A DNA stretch of 64,000 nt from Flavobacterium yafengii (GCF_030010375.1 NZ_JASCRY010000003.1:558001-622000), one strand, 5' to 3'. Positions 45,008-56,222 are shown, numbered from the stretch's first letter. Numbers and translations: made by a program. Notes: generated by a model from the sequence alone, not told the origin.

Positions 45008-45826
45008 ATGTCTGTCGCAAAAAAAGATTATAAAAGGATTACTACAAAATCACTGATTGAGATGAAAGCCAATGGAGAGAAAATCTCCATGCTTACCGCT
45101 TATGATTATACTATGGCAAAAATCGTTGATACCGCCGGAATTGATGTCATTTTAGTAGGTGACTCTGCTTCGAATGTTATGGCTGGTCATGAAACGACTT
45201 TGCCGATTACATTGGACCAAATGATTTATCATGCATCATCTGTTGTGAGAGCAATCGAAAGAGCGTTGGTTGTTGTGGATTTACCTTTTGGAAGTTACCA
45301 ATCAGATCCTAAAGAAGCATTGCGTTCTGCCATCAGAATTATGAAAGAAAGTGGAGGTCATGCGGTAAAACTGGAAGGTGGTAAAGAAATTAAAGATTCT
45401 ATCAAAAAAATATTAAACGCCGGAATTCCAGTGATGGGACATTTGGGTTTAACACCACAATCTATTTATAAATTTGGAACCTATACGGTTCGTGCCAAAG
45501 AAGAAGAAGAAGCAGATAAACTTATTGAAGATGCTAAATTACTGGAAAGATTAGGCTGTTTCGGATTAGTATTAGAAAAAATTCCTGCTCATTTAGCCGA
45601 AAAAGTTGCCCAAAGTATTTCGATTCCAGTAATTGGTATTGGTGCCGGTGGCGGTGTTGACGGACAAGTTTTGGTAATTCACGACATGTTAGGAATGAAC
45701 AATGAATTTAGTCCTCGTTTCTTGAGAAGATACATGAATTTATACGAAGGAATGACAACTGCCATCGGTCAATATGTTGCTGATGTGAAATCAAGTGATT
45801 TTCCTAATTCAAGCGAACAATATTAA
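45008..45826 (+). CDS. panB: 3-methyl-2-oxobutanoate hydroxymethyltransferase
   Basis: A 272-residue PanB of standard length. Visible signatures are [40 protein letters not shown] (Asp ligand of Mg2+), [31 protein letters not shown] and [21 protein letters not shown]. It adds a hydroxymethyl group from methylene-tetrahydrofolate to 2-oxoisovalerate to give ketopantoate, the first committed step of pantothenate and coenzyme A synthesis. No other pan gene is in the window. It is followed at 33 bases by a pseudouridine synthase gene. Confidence 0.98.
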   Translation: MSVAKKDYKRITTKSLIEMKANGEKISMLTAYDYTMAKIVDTAGIDVILVGDSASNVMAGHETTLPITLDQMIYHASSVVRAIERALVVVDLPFGSYQSDPKEALRSAIRIMKESGGHAVKLEGGKEIKDSIKKILNAGIPVMGHLGLTPQSIYKFGTYTVRAKEEEEADKLIEDAKLLERLGCFGLVLEKIPAHLAEKVAQSISIPVIGIGAGGGVDGQVLVIHDMLGMNNEFSPRFLRRYMNLYEGMTTAIGQYVADVKSSDFPNSSEQY

Positions 45827-45851
45827 GCCCCTAAACCCTACCTAAAGGGGA
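45827..45851. repeat. short CCCCT...AGGGG repeat between panB and the pseudouridine synthase gene
   Basis: GCCCCT-AAACCCTACCTAA-AGGGG is a 5-bp inverted repeat starting at the panB stop. It is unusually GC-rich for the region and is of a type I recognise as recurrent in Flavobacterium intergenic DNA. Confidence 0.5.
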
Positions 45852-45859
45852 ATTGAAAA

Positions 45860-46549
45860 ATGAAAATAATTTCGAATAAAAACAACCTTCAAGTGCTACA
45901 CGAAGACAACCATCTTATTGTGGTAAACAAGCGTGTAGGCGATATTGTACAAGGCGATAAAACGGGCGATAAACCATTATCTGATGTGGTGAAAGAATAC
46001 ATCAAAGACAAATACAACAAACCGGGAGAAGTATTTCTGGGAGTGGTACACCGTTTGGACCGACCTACAACCGGAATAGTCGTTTTTGCTCGAACCAGTA
46101 AAGCATTGACGAGAATGAATGAATTGTTCAGCAACCGCGAAACTCAAAAAACGTATTGGTGTATTGTCAAAAATAAACCTTCAAAGTCCGAGGATAAATT
46201 GGTTCATTTTCTGAAAAGGAACGAAAAAAACAATACTTCAAAAGCACATTTAAAAGAAGTTCCTGAGAGCAAATTAGCCAGTTTAGATTATAAAACCATC
46301 AAGGAACTCAACAATTATTTTGCTCTGGAAATTAATCTTCATACAGGGAGACACCATCAAATCAGGGCACAACTTTCGGTTATTGGCTCACCCATAAAAG
46401 GCGATTTGAAATATGGTTTTGATCGAAGCAATCCGGATGGAGGCATTCATTTGCATGCCCGTAAATTAGTTTTTGTACATCCTGTTACCAAAGAAAATAT
46501 AGAAATCATAGCACCGACACCGGATGATGTGATTTGGAATGCAGTTTAA
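45860..46549 (+). CDS. RluA family pseudouridine synthase
   Basis: A 229-residue RluA-type enzyme without an S4 domain. The catalytic loop is GVVHRLDRPTTGIVVFART with Asp in HRLD; NRETQKTYWCIV and INLHTGRHHQIRAQLSVIGS, followed by PIKGDLKYG, are the other family blocks. It isomerises uridine in rRNA or tRNA. The sequence does not decide the target base. The gene follows panB closely and ends with a good terminator. Confidence 0.93.
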   Translation: MKIISNKNNLQVLHEDNHLIVVNKRVGDIVQGDKTGDKPLSDVVKEYIKDKYNKPGEVFLGVVHRLDRPTTGIVVFARTSKALTRMNELFSNRETQKTYWCIVKNKPSKSEDKLVHFLKRNEKNNTSKAHLKEVPESKLASLDYKTIKELNNYFALEINLHTGRHHQIRAQLSVIGSPIKGDLKYGFDRSNPDGGIHLHARKLVFVHPVTKENIEIIAPTPDDVIWNAV

Positions 46550-46612
46550 TTTGATTATTATGTTTCAATTAAAAATGTAACAAAAACAATACTTTACAGA
46601 CTTATACATTAT

Positions 46613-46645
46613 AAAACAGGAATAATTATTCCTGTTTTTTTTATT
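46613..46645 (+). terminator. Rho-independent terminator after the RluA-type gene
   Basis: A 26-bp perfect palindrome (AAAACAGGAATAATTATTCC...) followed by a long T-run, 64 bases after the stop. Confidence 0.85.
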
Positions 46646-46711
46646 TTTTTATTTTAGGATATACAGCTGGATTAAAATAATAATTATGTAATTTTAAATT
46701 AAAATCATCCA

Positions 46712-48040
46712 ATGAAGTATCGTACAGAAATTGCTTTCCGAAAAGAATCCCTTAAAAAATTATTGCACAACATTATAGAAAATGAAGAGGCAATCATTAA
46801 GGCTTTGTATGATGATTTTAAAAAACCAGCTTTTGAAGCCGTTTTAACAGAAACTAATTATGTCATTAGTGACTTGAAAGAAACCATAAAAAATATCGAT
46901 TCCTGGGTAAAACCAAAAAAAGTTTTTGCTTCTCTCTTAAATTTTCCCTCATCCGATTATATTTATAGTGAACCTTACGGAAATGTATTGATTCTTTCTC
47001 CTTGGAATTATCCGTTTCAATTGGCTTTATGTCCGCTTGTTGCGGCTGTCGCAGCAGGGAATAGAGTAACTTTAAAGCCATCTGAACTCACTCCAAATAC
47101 TTCGAATATAATTTCCAAAATTATCACTGAAACTTTTGCTGTAAAAGATGTTGTGGTTGTAACGGGAGATGCAACAATTGCACAGGAATTATTAAATCAG
47201 CGTTGGGACTATATATTTTTCACCGGAAGTGTTGCTGTTGGTAAAATAGTGGCGAAAGCTGCTGCCGAAAACCTAACGCCTGTTACGCTGGAATTAGGCG
47301 GAAAAAGTCCTTGTATCGTTGATGAAACCGCTAATTTAGAATTAAGTGCCAGACGCATTGTTTGGGGGAAAATCATAAATGCCGGACAAACGTGTGTAGC
47401 TCCTGATTATATTTTGGTACACTATAAAATGAAGGCTACTTTCGTGAAATTACTGATTCAAGAAATTGAAAAAGCACTTGGAACAAACCCGGAAGAATCT
47501 CCTGATTTTGCGAGAATCATCAACCTGAAAAACTGGCAACGCCAATTACGTTTATTGGAGAATCAGACCATCCTTTTTGGCGGACAATCCAACAAAGAGA
47601 CATTGTACCTTGCTCCTACTTTACTTGACGAACCAAAAATGGATAGTTTAGTGATGAAAGAAGAAATTTTTGGCCCTGTTCTTCCTATACTTTCTTATGA
47701 ATCGAAATCAGATATTGAAAAAATAATTTCAAGCTTCGAAAAACCATTATCCTTATACTTATTTTCCCAAAATAAATCATTTATCGATGAAGTGTTACAA
47801 AAATATTCTTTTGGTGGCGGATGCATCAATGATACGGTAATTCATTTGGCTAATAATCGTCTGCCTTTTGGTGGTGTTGGAAATTCCGGAATGGGAGCAT
47901 ATCATGGAAAATTAAGTTTTGATATTTTTTCCCATAAAAAAGCGATTGTAAAAAAAGGAACTTGGCTGGATTTACAAATGCGTTATGCGCCTTATAAAGA
48001 CAAATTAAAAACCATTCAAAAAGTATTAAAGTGGCTGTAA
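46712..48040 (+). CDS. aldehyde dehydrogenase family protein (ALDH3-like)
   Basis: A 442-residue NAD(P)-dependent aldehyde dehydrogenase of the short, ALDH3-like type. Key residues: ILSPWNYPFQLALCPLVAA, LKPSELTPNT, FFTGSVAVGKIVAKAAA, catalytic base Glu194 in VTLELGGKSPCIV, nucleophile Cys228 in NAGQTCVAPDY, and EEIFGPVLPIL. The C-terminal LKTIQKVLKWL is an amphipathic helix that could tether it to the membrane. It oxidises fatty or other aldehydes to acids. The end overlaps the nitroreductase gene by ten bases, so the two are translationally coupled. Confidence 0.95.
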   Translation: MKYRTEIAFRKESLKKLLHNIIENEEAIIKALYDDFKKPAFEAVLTETNYVISDLKETIKNIDSWVKPKKVFASLLNFPSSDYIYSEPYGNVLILSPWNYPFQLALCPLVAAVAAGNRVTLKPSELTPNTSNIISKIITETFAVKDVVVVTGDATIAQELLNQRWDYIFFTGSVAVGKIVAKAAAENLTPVTLELGGKSPCIVDETANLELSARRIVWGKIINAGQTCVAPDYILVHYKMKATFVKLLIQEIEKALGTNPEESPDFARIINLKNWQRQLRLLENQTILFGGQSNKETLYLAPTLLDEPKMDSLVMKEEIFGPVLPILSYESKSDIEKIISSFEKPLSLYLFSQNKSFIDEVLQKYSFGGGCINDTVIHLANNRLPFGGVGNSGMGAYHGKLSFDIFSHKKAIVKKGTWLDLQMRYAPYKDKLKTIQKVLKWL

Positions 48041-48768
48041 CCAATGAAAAATCAGTAAGCGAGGCCATAAAATACCGACGCTCAGTTCGGGTTTTTAAAA
48101 ACGAAGCTATTGATGAGCAAAAAGTAAAAGAATGCATTCAATTAGCAACTTTGGCACCAACGAGCAGTAATATGCAACTTTGGGAATTTTACCATGTTGT
48201 TTCGCCAGAAATAATACAAGAAATAGCCAAAGCCAGTTTTGATCAGAATGCGGCCAAAACAGCACAACAAATAGTGGTCGTTGTAGCGAGAAAAGATTTG
48301 TGGCGCAAAAGAGTACAATCAAATATTGATCATTTAAAAACTCAATATGGCACTAAACCGGAAGCGGATTATTCGAAGAGAGAAAAGTTTGCGTTAAATT
48401 ATTATCAGAAAATTATTCCTGCCCTTTATTTTGATTTTTTAGGAATTATCGGAATGATAAAATTTCTTGTTTTTCAAGTTATTGGAATATTCAAACCCAT
48501 CTACAGACAGGCTAGACAAAGCGACATGCGAATCGTAGCTCAGAAAAGCGCTGGACTTGCTGCACAGAATTTTATGATAAGCATGGCGGCTCTAAATTAT
48601 GACACCTGTCCAATGGAAGGTTTTGATTCGCTGAGAATTAAAAAAATATTACATTTACCGGCTCGTTCAGAAATAAACATGATTTTAGGCTGTGGAATAA
48701 GAGAAGAACAAGGAGTTTACGGAGAACGATTCAGAGTTCCTTTTGACGAAGTATATTTTAAAAAATAA
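48031..48768 (+). CDS. nitroreductase family protein (FMN-dependent)
   Basis: A 245-residue nitroreductase-fold protein: SEAIKYRRSVRVFKNEAID, QLATLAPTSSNMQLWEFYHV, GLAAQNFMISMAALNYDTCP and PMEGFDSLRIKKILHLPAR are the FMN-binding segments. The start is GTG at 48031, overlapping the end of the aldehyde dehydrogenase gene; the ATG at 48044 is out of frame. It probably reduces quinones or nitro compounds using NAD(P)H. A hydrophobic segment (LYFDFLGIIGMIKFLVFQVI) in the middle is longer than usual and may contact the membrane. Confidence 0.9.
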   Translation: MAVTNEKSVSEAIKYRRSVRVFKNEAIDEQKVKECIQLATLAPTSSNMQLWEFYHVVSPEIIQEIAKASFDQNAAKTAQQIVVVVARKDLWRKRVQSNIDHLKTQYGTKPEADYSKREKFALNYYQKIIPALYFDFLGIIGMIKFLVFQVIGIFKPIYRQARQSDMRIVAQKSAGLAAQNFMISMAALNYDTCPMEGFDSLRIKKILHLPARSEINMILGCGIREEQGVYGERFRVPFDEVYFKK

Positions 48769-48800
48769 AAAACTAACAAACCAAATAATACCAAAACCAA

Positions 48801-49583
48801 ATGATTAAAACTACACAAGACCGTATTGAGGAAATAAAAAAGAATGGTTATACCTTAGATTTTGGAAATGTTTTCAACCATGCATTCGAAAATTATAAAA
48901 AAATTGCATTGTATGGCGGTTTAATGATTTTTGTCATTTTTGTTCTTCTCAGCATTTTTGCATTTGGAGTACTGATTGCAATTTTTGGAGGCACAGCAGT
49001 TGTAGATTTTTTAAAACCGGAAAATTTAAAACCGGAAGAATTTAGTTTAAATACCTTACTGATTTTCTCTGGAATTTCTATATTAATCTCTTGCTTAATA
49101 AGTCCATTGACAGCAGCACTAATAAAGATGGCATATTGTGCTGAGAGAGATGAAGAATTCCATATTTCAACGATGTTTGAATATTATAAAGCACCGTATT
49201 TCAAGGAAATTTTCATAGCTACATTTGTAATTTCCATAATTAGTTCCATATCCTCTACTGTAATTAATTACACACAAATACCAGTTATTAGTTTTGTTGT
49301 CACAGTAATTATAGAATTATTTACCATTTTAATGATTCCACTTATTATTTTTGGAAAACTAAAAGCTATTGAAGCTTTAGAAGCTAGTATTCTAATTGTT
49401 TCTAAACAACCTTTAATTCTACTAGGATTAATTGTTGTTGGATCTATTGGCACACTGGTAGGCCTTATTGGATGTTGCATCGGAATCGTTTTTACCCTAC
49501 CCTTCTTGAATTCATTGTATTATGCTATTTACAGTGAAATAATAGGATTTGATCCTGAAACTGAGATTGAAAATAGAAATTAA
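48801..49583 (+). CDS. integral membrane protein, function unknown
   Basis: A 260-residue protein with about five to six membrane helices, after a hydrophilic start (IKTTQDRIEEIKKNGYTLDF) that resembles Flavobacterium proteins sometimes mislabelled as beta-carotene monooxygenases. Helices are visible at about 38-62, 85-105, 133-152, 155-180, 195-230. The C-terminal GTLVGLIGCCIGIVFTLPFL motif is reminiscent of DUF975/YciC-like membrane families. It lies 32 bases after the nitroreductase gene and ends at a terminator. Confidence 0.75.
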   Translation: MIKTTQDRIEEIKKNGYTLDFGNVFNHAFENYKKIALYGGLMIFVIFVLLSIFAFGVLIAIFGGTAVVDFLKPENLKPEEFSLNTLLIFSGISILISCLISPLTAALIKMAYCAERDEEFHISTMFEYYKAPYFKEIFIATFVISIISSISSTVINYTQIPVISFVVTVIIELFTILMIPLIIFGKLKAIEALEASILIVSKQPLILLGLIVVGSIGTLVGLIGCCIGIVFTLPFLNSLYYAIYSEIIGFDPETEIENRN

Positions 49584-49600
49584 AAAACATTTTTTATGCT

Positions 49601-49640
49601 AAAAGCCAAAATTTAAATTTTAATGAATTTTGGCTTTTAT
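49601..49640 (+). terminator. Rho-independent terminator
   Basis: AAAAGCCAAAATT pairs perfectly with AATTTTGGCTTTT (13 bp) and is followed by T-rich sequence. Confidence 0.85.
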
Positions 49641-49720
49641 TTAAAATAAATCCTTACATTGAAATCAATATCAAGGTAGAACCCCAAATCTAGTCTTTCA
49701 AATCTAATTAAAATACTTCT

Positions 49721-52700
49721 ATGGTGTCATACTGTAGCCTATTGACTATTTCCAACTCAAAATTAGTTTTATTTTGGGCTTCTAATTTTTTTACTATGAA
49801 TACTCTTTTATGGGTAATAATTGCTACTTTATTTATTTTTCTAGCGTATAAAATTTATACCATAAAATCTACTTTAAGAAGCAAACTATTAGACAAAGGA
49901 GTCGAAACTACTACTAAAAGCAAAGAATATCAGCTCTATTTACTCTTTTTAGGGATTATACTTCCTTCGATAGAAGTTATTTTTGAAATTTTTAAAATTA
50001 GACCTATAAGTTTATTAATTCCCAATTGTACTATTGGCTTTTCTTTAATTTTATTGTATTTTATAAGTACCAGATCTATTATAGTATTTCGACATATCAA
50101 ACAAATTTTCATTGCGTTATTCATAATTTATTTTTGCTTTATAGCCCGAAATCTAATTTATTCTCCAACTGATTTTATACCTATAACCGCTTTTGTTGTT
50201 TCTTTTTTCTTTGCTTATAATGTGCTAAAACCCATAAATGTGTATTGGTGTTTTGTTACATCTGTTTTTATGTTTTTAGGTATTGCTTACGTTTTAGAAA
50301 TAATACCGTTAAAAACTAACATTGCACTATTTATTTATTCTTCTATAATTCTGATTGTAAACTACATTCATCACGTATCATTATTAAACATTGATGTCGA
50401 ATTTCGTTTTAACAATCAAATTATTAATAAAGGAAATTCACTTATTCTGGCAACAAATAAAAAGGGTGAAATTGTTTTTTGCAGCGAAAATGTAGAAACT
50501 ATTTTGGGATATACCGTTGATCAAGTTATGGGATTGGGTTACTGGAAAGAAACTGAAGATACTGAATTCTACGGGGAAGATTATCATACTAAATTTAAGA
50601 TAGACAGGTTGTTTATCCGAAAAATTAAATGTAAAAATGGGGAATATAAGCACATACAATGGAATGATAAAAAATTTTCTGAAGATTTAATTATCGGTAT
50701 TGGTCAGGATGTAACCAATGAAGTCCATTTACAGAATCAATATAAAAATTTAATTCAAAATGCAATCGATCTTATTTTTGAGGTAGATGATAACGGTAAT
50801 TTCACATTTGTCAATGCATTTACTATTAAAACTTTAGGCTTCAAAAAAAAAGAAATACTAACCAAGCATTATTTAGAATTCATACGCGAAGATTACAGCA
50901 ATAGCATAATGGATTTTTACCAAAACCTATTAGAAAATGAGCAAAACTTTCCAACGATTGAATTCCCATTATTAAAGAAAAACGGAGAAGAATTATGGGT
51001 TTCCCAAAAGGTAATCATTAATCGAAATGATACAGGAAAGATAATAGGATACTCCGGTATTGCAAGGGATATCACTAAATTCAAGGATATTGAATTTGAA
51101 AATAAAATTCGTCAGGAAAAAGTAGAAGAATACAATAAAACGATTAAAAAACTATCGACTACAAACTTCAGTAATTATAAAAATCTGGATCGTAGTATAA
51201 TGCAAATCATTGAAGCAGCTGCAAAAGTCTCTAAATGCAGTCGCGTTAGTTATTGGAAATATACCGAAAATGTGATTACTTGTGAAAATTTATATGAATT
51301 AGAAACCAATAGCTATAGCAAAGGATATGTTTTAGAAAAAGAAAATTATCCTATTTACTTTGAATCTATAAAAAGTAAAAAACAAATTAGTGCTCCAGAT
51401 GTTTTAGACAAATGGGAATTATCCGAGTTTACAGAAAATTATTTTTTAAAATACGATATCAAATCACAACTCGATATACCCATTTTTATCAATGGAGAAT
51501 TAACGGGAACTATCAGTTTTGAAACTTCAAAAAACAAAAGAAATTGGGATAATGATGATATCATTTTTGCCAGAACGATTTCGGACATTATATCATTAAC
51601 CATAATTTCACACAGTAGATATGAAACTGAGAAAAAATTAGAATACAAGAGCGAGCTTTTATCAGCAATGGCACTTTGTACCGAGAAATTTTTAAATAGT
51701 AAAGATATAAATGACATTTTCTCAGATGTACTCATTATTATGGGTCAAGCAACTAAATCGCACAGGGCGTATTACTATGAAAATGATGTAAACACTGGAT
51801 TAATAAGTCAAAAATACCGATGGATAATCCATAATATAAAACTAACTGAAAACAATGTAAAGCTTCAAAATTTACCATATGAATACTTTGAAGAGCTAAT
51901 AACGCCCCTTTTAAAGAATAAAATATACAGAGCCATAATTCCTAAAATTGAAAATATTTCTTTGAGAAATAAATTAGTTAATGTAGATGTAGTGTCATTA
52001 ATTCTTTTTCCAATTTTTGTGAGGAACAAATTTCATGGATTTTTAGGATTTGATGACACTCAGAATGAAAGAATATGGTCCGAAGATGAAGTTAATATTT
52101 TGCAAACATTAGCCAGTAACATCGCATCTTCTATTGAGCGTATTGCTAACGAGACCGCTATTAATGAAAGTGAAGAAAAGTTCCGTTTATTAGCTAATAA
52201 TATTCCTGGGACCGTTTATTTATCTAATTATGATGAAAATAACACTAAAATTTACATTAATGATGAAATTGAAAAACTAACAGGATATCCTAAATCAAGT
52301 TTTCTGAATGATCAATTGTCCTTCATTGACTTAATTCATCCAGAGGATAAAACGAGTACAATTGCAGCACAAAAAGATGCCATTGAAAACAAAAGAGCCA
52401 TTCACTTAACCTACCGAATTATACACAAAGACAACCATATTGTTTGGGTAGAAGAGTTTGGAGATGCAATTTACAAAGACGGAAAAATTGCATTTATTGA
52501 AGGTATTTTTATTGATATTACGGAGAGAAAACAAACGGAAACCGTTGTACAGCAAAAGGAATTAGCTGAAGCTGCGAACAAAGCAAAATCAGAATTTTTG
52601 GCTAATATGAGCCACGAAATAAGAACGCCTTTGAACGGAATTATTGGTTTCACCGATTTATTGATGAATACGAATCTAGGAGTTACCCAAGAGAAATATA

Positions 52701-53731
52701 TCACAACGGTAAATCAATCGGCGCATTCATTGTTAGATATTATAAATGACATTCTTGATTTCTCAAAAATAGAAGCCGGAAAACTAGAGTTATTCATAGA
52801 AAAATATGATGTTGGAGAAATGTTGAGTCAAATTATTGATTTGATATTATATGAATCTAATTTAAAGAAATTAAATTTAAAACTAAATATAGCCTCAGAT
52901 ATTCCTAAATATTTTTGGGTGGATAGTGTACGTTTAAAACAAATATTGATTAATCTCCTTGCCAATGCAGTAAAATTTACGGAAAAAGGTTCTATAAAAT
53001 TAGATGTAACTGTTCTTGAAAAAATAGACGATTCTAATTCAAAAATTCGTTTTGCCGTCATTGATACAGGAATTGGAATTTTGGAACAAAACAAAAAGAA
53101 AATATTTCAGGCATTTTCTCAAGAAGACAGCTCAACGACAAGAAAATTTGGGGGTACAGGACTGGGATTAACCATTTCGAACCAATTATTGGGTTTAATG
53201 AACAGCCGTTTACAACTGAAAAGTGAAATTGATTTAGGCAGTACTTTTTATTTTGATTTGGATTTAAAAACCAGTAACGAACCAGTAGAAAAGGTTAACT
53301 TACTTGAAACTGATTTTGATTCTATTAAAGATATAGTCGTTAAAAGAAACATAAGTAATAAAAAAATCAAAATAATGATTGTTGAAGATAACAAAGTGAA
53401 TATGTTATTGCTTAAAACAATAATTAAAAACTTAGATATAAATCCGGTGATTTTTGAAGTTACAAATGGCAAAGATGCTGTAGATCAATTTGAGGAAATA
53501 AATCCTGATATTATTTTCATGGATATCCAAATGCCCATCATGAATGGATATGAAGCGACCCAATTAATTAGAAATTTAAAATCCGGTCAAAATGTACCCA
53601 TCATTGCAATTACTGCAGGTACCGAAAAAGAAGAAAAAGAAAAATGCCTTACAGCAGGAATGAATGATTATATCCCAAAACCAATTATAAAAGGAATCAT
53701 TGAAGAAGCAATTACTAAATGGACTAGTTAA
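49721..53731 (+). CDS. PAS/GAF hybrid sensor histidine kinase with receiver domain
   Basis: A 1336-residue protein; the ATG at 49796 (residue 26, [20 protein letters not shown]) is an alternative and perhaps better start. Order: six or seven membrane helices (to about 230), two PAS domains (about 245-345 and 350-465), two GAF-like domains (about 490-630 and 650-815), a third PAS (about 830-950), HisKA with His965 in [19 protein letters not shown], HATPase with [19 protein letters not shown] and [10 protein letters not shown], and a C-terminal receiver with phospho-acceptor Asp1268 in [16 protein letters not shown] and Lys in YIPKPI. No output domain is present, so it must pass phosphate to an unknown partner. 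The ligand is not evident. Confidence 0.95.
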   Translation: MVSYCSLLTISNSKLVLFWASNFFTMNTLLWVIIATLFIFLAYKIYTIKSTLRSKLLDKGVETTTKSKEYQLYLLFLGIILPSIEVIFEIFKIRPISLLIPNCTIGFSLILLYFISTRSIIVFRHIKQIFIALFIIYFCFIARNLIYSPTDFIPITAFVVSFFFAYNVLKPINVYWCFVTSVFMFLGIAYVLEIIPLKTNIALFIYSSIILIVNYIHHVSLLNIDVEFRFNNQIINKGNSLILATNKKGEIVFCSENVETILGYTVDQVMGLGYWKETEDTEFYGEDYHTKFKIDRLFIRKIKCKNGEYKHIQWNDKKFSEDLIIGIGQDVTNEVHLQNQYKNLIQNAIDLIFEVDDNGNFTFVNAFTIKTLGFKKKEILTKHYLEFIREDYSNSIMDFYQNLLENEQNFPTIEFPLLKKNGEELWVSQKVIINRNDTGKIIGYSGIARDITKFKDIEFENKIRQEKVEEYNKTIKKLSTTNFSNYKNLDRSIMQIIEAAAKVSKCSRVSYWKYTENVITCENLYELETNSYSKGYVLEKENYPIYFESIKSKKQISAPDVLDKWELSEFTENYFLKYDIKSQLDIPIFINGELTGTISFETSKNKRNWDNDDIIFARTISDIISLTIISHSRYETEKKLEYKSELLSAMALCTEKFLNSKDINDIFSDVLIIMGQATKSHRAYYYENDVNTGLISQKYRWIIHNIKLTENNVKLQNLPYEYFEELITPLLKNKIYRAIIPKIENISLRNKLVNVDVVSLILFPIFVRNKFHGFLGFDDTQNERIWSEDEVNILQTLASNIASSIERIANETAINESEEKFRLLANNIPGTVYLSNYDENNTKIYINDEIEKLTGYPKSSFLNDQLSFIDLIHPEDKTSTIAAQKDAIENKRAIHLTYRIIHKDNHIVWVEEFGDAIYKDGKIAFIEGIFIDITERKQTETVVQQKELAEAANKAKSEFLANMSHEIRTPLNGIIGFTDLLMNTNLGVTQEKYITTVNQSAHSLLDIINDILDFSKIEAGKLELFIEKYDVGEMLSQIIDLILYESNLKKLNLKLNIASDIPKYFWVDSVRLKQILINLLANAVKFTEKGSIKLDVTVLEKIDDSNSKIRFAVIDTGIGILEQNKKKIFQAFSQEDSSTTRKFGGTGLGLTISNQLLGLMNSRLQLKSEIDLGSTFYFDLDLKTSNEPVEKVNLLETDFDSIKDIVVKRNISNKKIKIMIVEDNKVNMLLLKTIIKNLDINPVIFEVTNGKDAVDQFEEINPDIIFMDIQMPIMNGYEATQLIRNLKSGQNVPIIAITAGTEKEEKEKCLTAGMNDYIPKPIIKGIIEEAITKWTS

Positions 53732-53817
53732 CATCTTCTAAGAAAGAATATTTATCGTTTAAAATTTTATACTTTTATATATATTCATTTTTTAATAACA
53801 GCTAAAAATAACACAAT

Positions 53818-54678
53818 ATGAAATGGAGTGGTAGACGTTCAAGTGAAAATTTTGAAGACCGAAGAGGAATGTCCTCTGGAGGAAAAACAATTGTAGGAGG
53901 TGGTATTATTGGAATTATTATTTTGTTATTGAATGTTTTTGGTGGAGAAAATGCCCAAATGCTTACGCCAATATTAGAACAAATGAATCAGGGAAATGGA
54001 GCTCCTACTGAACAAAGAGCCTTAACCGCCCAGGAAATTGAAGAAGGCAAATTTATAGAATCCATATTAGTAGACAATGAAGATGTGTGGTCAAAGATTT
54101 TTCAAGAAAATAACATGCAGTTTACAAATCCCAAATTAATATTATTTACAGATGCTGTAGAAACTGCTTGCGGTAATGCTACATCTGCTTCGGGACCTTT
54201 TTATTGTCCAGGTGACCAAAAAGTGTATATGGATTTAGCTTTTTTTGAAGAGCTAAAAACTAGATTTGGTGCTCAGGGAGGTGATTTTGCTACCGCCTAT
54301 GTAATTGCCCACGAGATTGGTCATCATGTACAAACCTTGTTAGGAACTTCCGCTAAAATGAGACAGATGCAAGAAGGAAAAAGTGAAGCCGAAGCCAATA
54401 AATTATCTGTAGCTTTAGAATTGCAAGCTGATTTTTATGCTGGCGTTTGGACCCATTACAATCAAAAAATGAACAATTTCTTGGAAGATGGCGATATTGA
54501 TGAAGCTTTAAGTGCGGCACATGCTGTAGGTGATGATGCAATTCAGTCTAAAATACAAGGACATATTGTTCCGGAATCCTTTACGCACGGAACTTCTGCT
54601 CAACGTAAAGCTTGGTTCATGAAAGGATACAAAACGGGTGATATCACTCAAGGAAATACTTTTGCAGAGTTAGAATAA
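53818..54678 (+). CDS. neutral zinc metallopeptidase, YpfJ family
   Basis: A 286-residue COG2321-type protein. Typical start MKWSGRRSSENFEDRRGMSS, one membrane helix (IVGGGIIGIIILLLNVFGG), then a metallopeptidase domain with VETACGNATSASGPFYCPGD, the zinc site HEIGHH (His165, Glu166, His169) and ELQADFYAGVWTHY with the third ligand Glu/Asp. The C-terminal AVGDDAIQSKIQGHIVPESF and THGTSAQRKAWFMKGYKTGD close the family pattern. Membrane-anchored, active site outside the cytoplasm. Its substrate is unknown. Confidence 0.95.
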   Translation: MKWSGRRSSENFEDRRGMSSGGKTIVGGGIIGIIILLLNVFGGENAQMLTPILEQMNQGNGAPTEQRALTAQEIEEGKFIESILVDNEDVWSKIFQENNMQFTNPKLILFTDAVETACGNATSASGPFYCPGDQKVYMDLAFFEELKTRFGAQGGDFATAYVIAHEIGHHVQTLLGTSAKMRQMQEGKSEAEANKLSVALELQADFYAGVWTHYNQKMNNFLEDGDIDEALSAAHAVGDDAIQSKIQGHIVPESFTHGTSAQRKAWFMKGYKTGDITQGNTFAELE

Positions 54679-54704
54679 AAATTTATTTAAAAATACATTC
54701 AGAT

Positions 54705-54734
54705 AAAAAATAGGGCAAATTGTCCTATTTTTTT
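54705..54734 (+). terminator. Rho-independent terminator of the zinc peptidase gene
   Basis: AAAAAATAGG pairs with CCTATTTTTT (one extra base on the loop side) and is followed by more T. Confidence 0.75.
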
Positions 54735-54815
54735 GTTTATAACAGATTAAAACGAAGTACTATGATTTTATTTAAACAAAATCAAGCAATCAAAAGCACA
54801 TCGAAAAATTAGCAG

Positions 54816-54823
54816 TACCTTTG
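54816..54823 (+). promoter_or_regulatory. -7 box of the rhlE promoter
   Basis: TACCTTTG is a perfect TANNTTTG match, 54 bases before the helicase start codon. The -33 region has only weak matches. Confidence 0.6.
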
Positions 54824-54849
54824 CCCCCAATTAAAAAAGTAACCTAAAT

Positions 54850-54876
54850 AATAGTGTTTACTTTATAAACACTATT
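54850..54876 (+). promoter_or_regulatory. leader hairpin directly before the rhlE start codon
   Basis: AATAGTGTTTA (54850-54860) and TAAACACTATT (54866-54876) are perfect complements with a five-base loop, ending one base before the ATG at 54878. Placed in the transcribed leader, it would cover the ribosome landing site. It is not followed by a U-run. Confidence 0.7.
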
Positions 54877-54877
54877 T

Positions 54878-56167
54878 ATGTCATTCAACTCATTAGGCTT
54901 ATCTGATGCTTTATTAAAAGCCATCAGCAAAAAAGGATATTCAACTCCTTCACCAATTCAACAAAAAGCAATTCCACCCATTTTAGAAGGTAAAGATGTA
55001 TTGGCATCTGCACAAACAGGAACAGGAAAAACAGCAGGTTTTACACTACCCATATTACAATTATTATCACAAGGGCAACACTTAAGCCGCAGACCCATTC
55101 GTGCCTTAATATTAACTCCAACAAGAGAATTAGCAGCACAAATATTGGCCAATATAAAAGAATACAGTGCCTTTTTAGATTTACGCAGTACCGTTATTTT
55201 TGGAGGCGTAAACCAAAATCCACAAGTGACGCAATTGCGTCAAGGTGTCGATATTTTAGTCGCCACTCCAGGTCGATTAATCGATTTGCAAAATCAAGGT
55301 TTAATTTCGCTTGCAAAAGTTGAAATCTTAGTTTTAGATGAAGCAGATCGCATGCTGGACATGGGTTTCGTACGAGACATTGAGCGCATTATAAAAGTAT
55401 TGCCTTCAAAAAGGCAAAACTTGATGTTTTCGGCAACCTTTTCAAAAGACATCAAGAAATTGGCAATGGGTATTTTGCACAACCCAGTTCATGTGGAAGC
55501 AACCCCAGAAAATACAACAGTCGATGCTATTATTCAAAAAGTATATCCTGTTGTCAAAGAGAAAAAAACAGAACTGATCATTAAATTGATTACGGAAGGA
55601 AACTGGAAACAAATTTTGGTTTTTACCCGTACCAAACAAGGTGCCAATAAACTGACGGAAAGCATGATTAGTGCCGGAATCAAAGCAGCTGCTATTCACG
55701 GAAATAAAGGTCAAGGCGCACGTACCAAAGCCTTAGCCGGTTTCAAAGACGGAAGCCTGACCGCTTTAGTCGCCACTGATATTGCAGCGCGAGGTCTGGA
55801 CATCCCGTTATTACCGCACGTTGTCAATTTTGAATTGCCTAATATTCCTGAAGATTACGTGCACCGAATTGGTAGAACTGGTAGAGCCGGAGCAAGTGGA
55901 GAAGCTATTTCGTTATTTAGTCCGGACGAAACTGTCTTTTTACGCGATATAGAAAAATTAGTGGGTTTGAATTTGCCTAAAGAAAACATCAAAGGTTTCG
56001 AACCCGATCCTAACGCTTCCAAAGAACCTATTAAACAAGGGCAAGGAAGACAACAGCGCAATTCGACTCCTAAGAAACCAAAAACAGACACTACAAACCG
56101 TAGCAGCAACAATAGTTTTGGTCCAAGACGCCCAAGTCAAAATAATGACCGACGTTCTAATAGATAA
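54878..56167 (+). CDS. rhlE: DEAD-box RNA helicase, RhlE type
   Basis: A 429-residue DEAD-box helicase: Q motif ([17 protein letters not shown]), Walker [20 protein letters not shown] and TPGRL, DEAD in [16 protein letters not shown] in [11 protein letters not shown], then ARGLDIP and [10 protein letters not shown] in the second RecA domain. The tail (about 370-429) is basic and rich in Q/R/N/S, typical of RhlE-like proteins that bind RNA non-specifically. These enzymes unwind short RNA duplexes in ribosome assembly, mRNA decay and cold adaptation. The start codon lies immediately after a perfect hairpin, which could allow autoregulation by unwinding of its own leader. Confidence 0.96.
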   Translation: MSFNSLGLSDALLKAISKKGYSTPSPIQQKAIPPILEGKDVLASAQTGTGKTAGFTLPILQLLSQGQHLSRRPIRALILTPTRELAAQILANIKEYSAFLDLRSTVIFGGVNQNPQVTQLRQGVDILVATPGRLIDLQNQGLISLAKVEILVLDEADRMLDMGFVRDIERIIKVLPSKRQNLMFSATFSKDIKKLAMGILHNPVHVEATPENTTVDAIIQKVYPVVKEKKTELIIKLITEGNWKQILVFTRTKQGANKLTESMISAGIKAAAIHGNKGQGARTKALAGFKDGSLTALVATDIAARGLDIPLLPHVVNFELPNIPEDYVHRIGRTGRAGASGEAISLFSPDETVFLRDIEKLVGLNLPKENIKGFEPDPNASKEPIKQGQGRQQRNSTPKKPKTDTTNRSSNNSFGPRRPSQNNDRRSNR

Positions 56168-56222
56168 TTAATTTTTATTCTTTTTTAGGAGCAGAACGAG
56201 TTCGTTTTTTTAGAACGTATTT

